45,812 bases of DNA from Oligoflexus sp. GTDB lineage: Bacteria > Bdellovibrionota_B > Oligoflexia > Oligoflexales > Oligoflexaceae. A model generated the notes under the pieces. It had not been told where the DNA came from. It searched no databases and saw only the letters and a list, made by a program, of their open reading frames with translations. The position numbers were made by a program, and so were the translations under genes. Shown here piece by piece: positions 40,387 through 45,812 of this stretch (its first letter is position 1; each line of letters starts with the position of its first letter). Where the stretch lies: NCBI RefSeq assembly GCF_035712445.1, contig NZ_DASTAT010000031.1, forward strand, positions 1-45,812. Direction: 5' to 3'.

Positions 40387-41082
40387 TCAAAGAATGAAAG
40401 TAAGATGAAAGGATAAAGACATGGCCTGAAGCTGATAGCTTCCGCTGGTGTTTTTTTCGATGCTATTGACCTTGCCCGTGGAAGGGGAGGTGGCGACGAC
40501 GGTATCATTCCGCTGCGAAAAACTTTGGATCAGCGTGCTGAGCGAACCGCCCAGAAAAAGTTCCGCCCGGCCGAGCTTCCAGTTCATTTTCTTTCCGACA
40601 TAAATCGGCACACGAATCGACCCATTCCCCGAATAGGTGGACAGCGATGCCGATTGAAAATTCTCACCGTCGATCGTGGTTTGGGAATAGGAGGCGACGC
40701 TCATGCGCGAGAAAAGGACGAACTCCGGCGTCAGCTGCAGAAGCCAATTTTTTCCGCCGACAAAAGCCATCCAACCCGTGCGCGCGGTGAGGAAGAAGTT
40801 GCCGCCCGTGTTTTTCACGCCGCCCGCGCTATAGCTGACCTGGCCCGTATAAAGACCGAGTCCCAAACTCCAGCGCTCATTGCCGCCACCCAGTAGCCCG
40901 CGGCTCAGATTCCCCACATAATCGCCGCTCAGGGCAAAACTTTGCTGGGACAGCGGCGAACTCGTGCCGGTATTGATGCTGCCGCTGATGCTTTGCCCAA
41001 AACTGAGGTCCACAGCCACGCCGGCAAAGGCCGGGGCGCTACCCAGGCCAAAAGCCAAAAGAATGAGGCGCAAGCGGGTCAT
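40387..41082 (-). CDS. Probable outer-membrane beta-barrel or secreted protein
   Basis: This 231-residue protein has a Sec signal peptide (cut near APAFA) and alternating beta-strands throughout (SFALSGDYVG, SLGLGLYTGQVSY, FFLTARTGW, ELFLGGSLSTL, QAMSLSFHLTFIL). It contains many aromatic and Gly/Ser turns and ends in a strand, as in small outer-membrane barrels, though it ends in Leu and not Phe. The ATG at 41082 is where the signal begins, with only a weak ribosome site (GGACT). The frame is open for another 81 bases upstream. No family that I recognise. It diverges from the subtilase. Confidence 0.7.
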   Translation of the reverse strand: MTRLRLILLAFGLGSAPAFAGVAVDLSFGQSISGSINTGTSSPLSQQSFALSGDYVGNLSRGLLGGGNERWSLGLGLYTGQVSYSAGGVKNTGGNFFLTARTGWMAFVGGKNWLLQLTPEFVLFSRMSVASYSQTTIDGENFQSASLSTYSGNGSIRVPIYVGKKMNWKLGRAELFLGGSLSTLIQSFSQRNDTVVATSPSTGKVNSIEKNTSGSYQLQAMSLSFHLTFIL

Positions 41083-41332
41083 GGGAGTCCATTCGGATAA
41101 AGTTATGCGGGCATTCTCCCCATTATAGGTGGGAAAAGAAAGCCCCGGCAATGGGCAGGGCAAATCCTTGGGATTTTAGCAGGAAAGCTGGCGAATGCGC
41201 AAAATTGCGGTAAACCCTTAATCCTTCTCGAAATTTGGGACACCTCCCGGGAAAACTTGTGGGCTAGAAAAAGAAAAGTTAACCGGTGCACCTGTTGACA
41301 TTCCTATTGTTGAAGCTGAAATGGAGTTGATA

Positions 41333-43141
41333 ATGAAGCTGAAGAACATGCGGCCCCTATCCCATCACCGACTCAAACCCTGGATGCACATGGCTCTCGC
41401 GCTGGCAAGTCTGTCCAGCATCTATGCCTGTCAACCCTCGACCAAACTGGAAAATCTGCGGCATGGCGTTCCCGCCAGCATCGTTCCCGGCAGTTATAAG
41501 CTGACGGTCGATGCGGAAAAGAACGATGATGCATCCCTGGTTGCGATTGGCGAAGATGCCAAGGCCGTCGCGGAAGAACAGGGCTGCGAATTCGATGGCC
41601 TTCAACCCTTGTCCTGGGAACCAGGAGCCATCTCCGCGGATCTTGCCTCGACTTACCAGCTGAAACTGAAAGGCTGTGATCAGACCGAGGACCAGGTCGC
41701 GGACACTCTGCGCAAACTTCAAACCCTGGAAAGCATCAAAGACGTCGAAGCGGAAGCCTCGATCCAACTCGCAGTCGCGGAAAATGACCCCTACAAGAGC
41801 CGTCAGTATCACCTTGATAAGATCAAGCGTGAACAGACCTGTGATCTTTTGGGCGGCAAATCCGGTCAGCAGGTGATCGTGGCCGTTGTGGACTCGGGTG
41901 TCGACAAGGATCATGCGGACCTGCAGAGCCAGTTCCTGCGTGATGCCAATGGCCAGGTGATCGGCGCGAACTTCGTCGGCAAAGGTGCCAGCGGCCGTCC
42001 CGATACCAACTGGGATGACCAGAATGGTCACGGAACGCACGTCGCCGGCCTCGTCGGTGCGGCAGCCAATAACGGCGTCGGTGTCGTCGGTGTCGCGTCC
42101 TGCGCGAACGTGAAGATCATCCCTGTCCGTGTTATGGATGCCAGTGGCCGCGGTTCTTCGATCGAAATCGATCGCGGTGTGCAGTGGGCTGCGGCTCAAG
42201 GCGCTGACATCATCAACCTCTCACTCGGTGGCAATAACTTCTTTGCTCAACCGAAAAGCTCGCACCCCAGCGCTCTTTATTCGGACCTTGCCAGCAAGGG
42301 CGTCATCGTCTTTGCAGCGGCGGGTAACGAAAGCCTACGCCTTGGTGTGAACAACGGTCGCGGTTATGCCTACAGTTATCCTGCGTCTTATGACAATGTG
42401 ATCTCTGTCGCCGCAACCGATTCCCGTGATGCTCTGGCTGGTTTCTCGAACCGCGGTGCAACCGTTGATATCGCGGCTCCTGGTGATCAGGATGTTTCCA
42501 CCTATATGGGTGGCGGTTACAAAGCCTTGAGCGGAACGTCGATGGCCAGTCCTGTGGCCGCTGGTGCTTACGCATTGGCTCTGAGTATCGCCCGCACCTC
42601 GCCCAAGGAACGTCTGAAGCACAATGATCTTCAGTCTCTCCTTATGAAAGCCGTGCGGACCAGCAACCTGAGATCCGACGTCGCGTCGGGCGGTGTGATG
42701 GATACTCTGGCTCTGACCAATGCGCTCCTCGCTGGTCGCAGTCCTGACAATGAGACCCCTTCGATGCCGGCTCCTAATCCGACGCCTGCACCGAAGCCCA
42801 CCCCAACGCCTGAGCAGCCGGCTCCTACCCAGCCGACTCCAAGCGGGATGAGCTTTGTGGGTCTTACCGATGGTCAGACTCTCTATTCCGCCACACGCTT
42901 TGCTGTGACGGGCTGGCCCAAGGATAGGACGGTGCGGATCTACCTTTACTGGGTAACCAGCAGTGATCCTACGCCTTACTCCTTCGCAACCCTGGATCGC
43001 AGCGACCTCGATGCGACCGGGACCAAGGTTCAGACTCCGGATTCCTATTATCTATATGGTAGCGGAACGCTGGTGGCTGAAGCGGTCGATAGTCGCGGTC
43101 AGCAGCTTCAGCTGATCCGGATTCGCCTGAACGGCCGTTAA
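41333..43141 (+). CDS. Lipoprotein subtilisin-like serine protease (S8)
   Basis: This 602-residue envelope protease has a lipoprotein signal (SIYAC, Cys33) and a pro-like domain at about 50-150. The peptidase S8 domain spans about 170-460 with Asp187 (VVDSG), His233 (NGHGTHVAG), oxyanion Asn332 (AAAGNES) and Ser403 (GTSMASP). A Pro/Thr linker of about 35 residues (PTPAPKPTPTPE) connects to a C-terminal beta-sandwich (about 505-602), perhaps for substrate or surface binding. The ATG at 41333 has GGAG at 6 bases and is preferred over one 12 bases upstream. Its own strong terminator follows. Probably an externally exposed peptidase that works with the peptide uptake system. Confidence 0.92.
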   Translation: MKLKNMRPLSHHRLKPWMHMALALASLSSIYACQPSTKLENLRHGVPASIVPGSYKLTVDAEKNDDASLVAIGEDAKAVAEEQGCEFDGLQPLSWEPGAISADLASTYQLKLKGCDQTEDQVADTLRKLQTLESIKDVEAEASIQLAVAENDPYKSRQYHLDKIKREQTCDLLGGKSGQQVIVAVVDSGVDKDHADLQSQFLRDANGQVIGANFVGKGASGRPDTNWDDQNGHGTHVAGLVGAAANNGVGVVGVASCANVKIIPVRVMDASGRGSSIEIDRGVQWAAAQGADIINLSLGGNNFFAQPKSSHPSALYSDLASKGVIVFAAAGNESLRLGVNNGRGYAYSYPASYDNVISVAATDSRDALAGFSNRGATVDIAAPGDQDVSTYMGGGYKALSGTSMASPVAAGAYALALSIARTSPKERLKHNDLQSLLMKAVRTSNLRSDVASGGVMDTLALTNALLAGRSPDNETPSMPAPNPTPAPKPTPTPEQPAPTQPTPSGMSFVGLTDGQTLYSATRFAVTGWPKDRTVRIYLYWVTSSDPTPYSFATLDRSDLDATGTKVQTPDSYYLYGSGTLVAEAVDSRGQQLQLIRIRLNGR

Positions 43142-43159
43142 TAAAATCCTGCTTGAAAC

Positions 43160-43193
43160 CTTACCGGAAGGGCCTAACGGCTCTTCCGGTAAG
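43160..43193 (+). terminator. Strong hairpin terminator of the subtilase gene
   Basis: CTTACCGGAAG (43160-43170) pairs perfectly with CTTCCGGTAAG (43183-43193) and pairing extends inward to about 15 bp with one G-T pair around a TAAC loop. CGCATTTT follows. It is 19 bases beyond the subtilase stop. Confidence 0.85.
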
Positions 43194-43422
43194 CGCATTT
43201 TCAGCCTTTTCCGTAAGTTTCTTCATACCTTTCCCCCGAACTGGCTATTCTGCCCTCGGCAAAGATTTTGGAATTTTCACAATTCTTCCTCGCTAAGTCT
43301 TCAGAAGCCATACCTAAATTAAAAAGCACCATGAGACCCTAAAGAATTTCGCCGTTTTGCCGATATTACAACATAGCTTTTTGTTGACTCTTCAGACTCT
43401 CATGACAAGGGGTTAGGGAACT

Positions 43423-44643
43423 ATGAAACACTTCGCATCAGGATTATTGGTGACTTTGCTCCTGAGTATGCCGGCTTTTAGCGCAGGCACTGATGACCTG
43501 TCCAAGGCCAAAGCTCAGGTAGCGTTTGTTTACAAGCGTTTGGCCGGTGTCCCAGCCTCTAGCGCTGACATCAACACATGGGGTGCAGGTCTTGTCGCAG
43601 CTGCTGACAAAGCCGCCTACCTCACCGACGTTGTAGCCAAGGCAGCGACCGAGAACGACAAGTTCTACTCGGTGACTGTTTTGAACTTCGCACAAATAGA
43701 GGCGAGCGAAGAACGCGCTCTGTCCGATGGATCGGGGGCTACCAACTCGATCGGCGTGTTGAATGACTTGACCGCAACCGTCATCGGTATGGTTCGCGAC
43801 GAGAAGGACTACCGCGCGATCCTTTCGGATGACGTGCTGTACATCCCGACCGGCGCTGCTTATGCCGCTGGTACAAACGCGATCTACGATACGCTTTATG
43901 CCAACGTGAAAAATGGCACTGCCCCACTCGGAAGTAGTTTGACCGCCACCACGCAGACAGGCGCCACTGGCCTCAGCGTTCAAGCTGGTATCTTCACCCT
44001 CCGCGGTTTCGGTTCGGTCTACTATGATGCCGGTACCAACCGCGCAGCCTTCCGCTTCACTTCGATGAACTACCTGTGCCGTGACTTGGAAGCCCTTTCC
44101 GATGTTTCGCGCGCAGACATCTATGTTCGTAAAGACGTGGATCGCGCTCCCGGTGGTGACGCGACCAAGTATCGTACCGAGTGCGTGGGTTGCCATGCAG
44201 GTATGGATCCTTTGACCAACGCCTTTGCTTACTATGACTTCGTAGTGCCAGCTCAGGCGAACGCCCCAGCTGCCATCACGATCGCAACGGCTCCGGTTCC
44301 CAAGATGAACCAGAACGCTGACGTGTTCCCACTCGGCAAAACTGTGGAAAACGATTCCTGGAAGAACCTCTGGCGTGAAGGTATCAACGCTGATATCTGG
44401 GAATCCACTGATCCTGTCAAGAACGAAGGTAACGGCGTGAAGTCGTTCGGCCAGTTGCTCGCGAACTCGAAAGCGTTCCCGAACTGTATGGCTCAACGCG
44501 CTTACAAGACTGTCTGCTTGAAGGACCTTTCGATCAAAGACGCAACAATCACACGATTGGGCGCCGAGTTCGCAAAGACCTTCAACATGAAAGAGCTGTT
44601 CAAGGAAGTTGCCGTGGATTGCGGCAGCAAGATCGGCATGTAA
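43423..44643 (+). CDS. Exported cytochrome c-like protein, DUF1585/DUF1588-like
   Basis: This 406-residue exported protein has a signal peptide (PAFSA, about 17-21). The haem-binding motif CVGCH (Cys254, Cys257, His258) sits in TECVGCHAGMDPLTNAFAYYDF. That sequence resembles the conserved DUF1588/DUF1585 block of Planctomycete and Myxobacterial cytochromes (CxxCH then DPxGxAxExFD). The N-terminal part is Ala-rich and helical with no known domain, and the total is shorter than those proteins. The C-ending codon bias is strong, as in highly expressed genes. AGGGAACT is upstream of the ATG. It is the first gene of a three-gene run. Function unknown: electron transfer or haem-dependent oxidation are possible. 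Confidence 0.8.
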   Translation: MKHFASGLLVTLLLSMPAFSAGTDDLSKAKAQVAFVYKRLAGVPASSADINTWGAGLVAAADKAAYLTDVVAKAATENDKFYSVTVLNFAQIEASEERALSDGSGATNSIGVLNDLTATVIGMVRDEKDYRAILSDDVLYIPTGAAYAAGTNAIYDTLYANVKNGTAPLGSSLTATTQTGATGLSVQAGIFTLRGFGSVYYDAGTNRAAFRFTSMNYLCRDLEALSDVSRADIYVRKDVDRAPGGDATKYRTECVGCHAGMDPLTNAFAYYDFVVPAQANAPAAITIATAPVPKMNQNADVFPLGKTVENDSWKNLWREGINADIWESTDPVKNEGNGVKSFGQLLANSKAFPNCMAQRAYKTVCLKDLSIKDATITRLGAEFAKTFNMKELFKEVAVDCGSKIGM

Positions 44644-44695
44644 GAGCAGTCAGTAACAACGCTACTTTAAAGACGTAATAGAAAGGATCAAAGAA

Positions 44696-45388
44696 ATGGT
44701 AATCTCAAGAAAGAGTTTGACTATATTCGGACTGGCACTGAGCGCTGCTCTTTTTGCCAACGGCTGTTCGACCAAGAAGCCCAACAAAGGTCCCGTGGTC
44801 TCCACAGGTACTGAAGATGGTGTTGGTGAACCAGGTACCCCTGGTGACGAGCCTGGTACCGATGGAACGACTTCCAAGAAGCCCAGCAAAGTTGAAGAAC
44901 TTGCGAGCGCTTACGGTATCCTGAACTTCCGTCAGGTCGCAGCGACTCTCAATGCCCTGACAGGCGTGCAGCTGAACGCTCCTGCAGCGGCTGGCGGCAT
45001 CGCACCTCAGGCGGAATACACCCGCGCTCTGTCCGCTTTGCCAACCGATCACTCAGCGGCAGCCATCTCCGCTGGTAAAGTCGCTTCGCTGACGAAGCTG
45101 GCCTCCACGTATTGCGATGTGCTCGCGAACAACGCTCAGTTGCTCGGAGCCAAATTCCCTGGTTTGACTCTCGCCGCGGTTCCAGCTGACTCGGCAGCCT
45201 TCGCCAAGACTTTGGTGGACGGCTTCTACGGTCCTGAAACGGCTCTGCAAGGTCCACGCGCTGCCGACATCGCAACTGTTGCAGCCACTGTGGATGCACT
45301 GAAAGGTATCACGGGCGCAACTGGCCCCGGCATCTTCATGGCAACCTGCGCAGGTATCGTAGCGAGCGGTGAGTTCTTCGTCTACTAA
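44696..45388 (+). CDS. Lipoprotein of unknown function, 230 residues
   Basis: A signal peptide with lipobox ANGC (Cys24) follows the ATG at 44696, with AAGGATC upstream. A Pro/Gly/Asp/Thr-rich linker (about 30-60) precedes a helical, Ala-rich domain (about 65-230) containing two cysteines (near STYCDVL and MATCAGIV). It starts 52 bases after the cytochrome gene and shares its strongly C-ending codon usage, so it is very likely in the same operon. No family that I recognise. Probably an outer-membrane-anchored partner of the haem protein. Confidence 0.8.
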   Translation: MVISRKSLTIFGLALSAALFANGCSTKKPNKGPVVSTGTEDGVGEPGTPGDEPGTDGTTSKKPSKVEELASAYGILNFRQVAATLNALTGVQLNAPAAAGGIAPQAEYTRALSALPTDHSAAAISAGKVASLTKLASTYCDVLANNAQLLGAKFPGLTLAAVPADSAAFAKTLVDGFYGPETALQGPRAADIATVAATVDALKGITGATGPGIFMATCAGIVASGEFFVY

Positions 45389-45464
45389 GACGATACGGTT
45401 CAGCAGGAACGTACAAACGGGAATGAATTTTTCATAACAGCATTAAAAATACGGGGTAATGGAT

Positions 45465-45812
45465 ATGAAATTTACAAGCAGAAGAGAAGAAATCCTGGCT
45501 AAACTCGCCGCGAAAGAATCCGCCGAGAAAGCCGAAAAAGCTGATAAGACTCAGCGCGCAATCGAAGCGGATGCTTCCAAGCCCGCTTTGCACGCTGACC
45601 ATAAACTCCCAACCACGCGCCGTGAACTCCTCAGCGCTGGTCTGGTGAGTGGTTTGAGCTTCGCGGTCGTACCCAGCATCCTCAGCACTTTCGGTCAGCA
45701 AGCTCTTGCTGCACCCAACTGTGCGAAAGGTGGAGCTGCTGGTGCAGCCGGCGCGAAACTGCCAGGCTACCTGCACGTTGAACTTTCCGGTGGTCCAGCA
45801 CTGTCCGGTAAC
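45465..45812 (+). CDS. Tat-exported protein, N-terminal part (DUF1501-like?), cut by window end
   Basis: The frame is open from ATG 45465 to the last base (116 residues). A Lys/Glu/Ala-rich preamble of about 50 residues is followed by a twin-arginine signal (TRRELLSAG, Arg52-Arg53), then a hydrophobic stretch and a cut near QALAAP. After it come a Gly/Ala-rich segment and LPGYLHVELSGGPALSGN. The LSGGP element resembles the start of DUF1501 proteins, which often accompany DUF1585-type cytochromes; this is a tentative call. Third gene of the operon with the same codon bias. Such a long preamble before the Tat motif is unusual. Confidence 0.72.
   Translation, partial: MKFTSRREEILAKLAAKESAEKAEKADKTQRAIEADASKPALHADHKLPTTRRELLSAGLVSGLSFAVVPSILSTFGQQALAAPNCAKGGAAGAAGAKLPGYLHVELSGGPALSGN

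Overview
The window reads as one chromosomal segment of a moderately GC-rich Gram-negative bacterium. It carries many lipoproteins, outer-membrane or secreted enzymes and SPII signal peptides, but no phage genes, transposases, rRNA, tRNA or CRISPR. The mix (a COG2509-type FAD protein, fatty acid cis/trans isomerase, a giant collagen-like protein, several cytochrome c-type lipoproteins, secreted hydrolases) would suit a Bdellovibrionota/Oligoflexia or other deltaproteobacterial-grade organism. That assignment is inference from gene content, not from a marker gene.

Region 1-10.9 kb: cell-wall and carbohydrate hydrolases (an MltD-like LysM transglycosylase and a multidomain secreted pullulanase), a secreted metallo-beta-lactamase-fold protein and a hot-dog thioesterase. 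Then come a three-part methyltransferase related to the N2227/carnosine N-methyltransferase family, free methionine sulfoxide reductase, a YheU protein and a pseudo-receiver/HATPase protein. Region 10.9-18 kb: an S1/P1 nuclease behind a COG2509 flavoprotein, a MarR-Arr (rifamycin ADP-ribosyltransferase) operon with a palindrome in its promoter, a POT peptide transporter, an AgmX/TonB-C-like lipoprotein and a membrane di-iron hydroxylase.

Region 18-30.4 kb: fatty acid cis/trans isomerase, a zinc-free quinone oxidoreductase, an unknown lipoprotein, a lipoprotein prolyl oligopeptidase, a GNAT, a DUF5360 membrane protein, a beta-propeller protein and MaeB malic enzyme. Region 30.4-37.7 kb: a small haem c lipoprotein behind a stand-alone receiver, a 1089-residue collagen-like protein with about 277 uninterrupted Gly-X-Y triplets, an M14-type metallopeptidase coupled to an OlsB-like acyltransferase, and a divergent OlsA/PlsC-like acyltransferase. 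The last pair suggests ornithine-lipid synthesis.

Region 37.7-45.8 kb: an AT-richer lipoprotein pair behind a structured leader, a small beta-barrel candidate, a lipoprotein subtilase, and an operon (cytochrome c-like protein, lipoprotein, Tat-exported protein) that runs off the right end. The recurring themes are envelope lipid remodelling, export of hydrolases, and periplasmic haem proteins. Several convergent genes abut stop codon to stop codon with no terminator between them. The least explained parts are the collagen-like protein, the mosaic lipoprotein pair and the truncated right-end operon.
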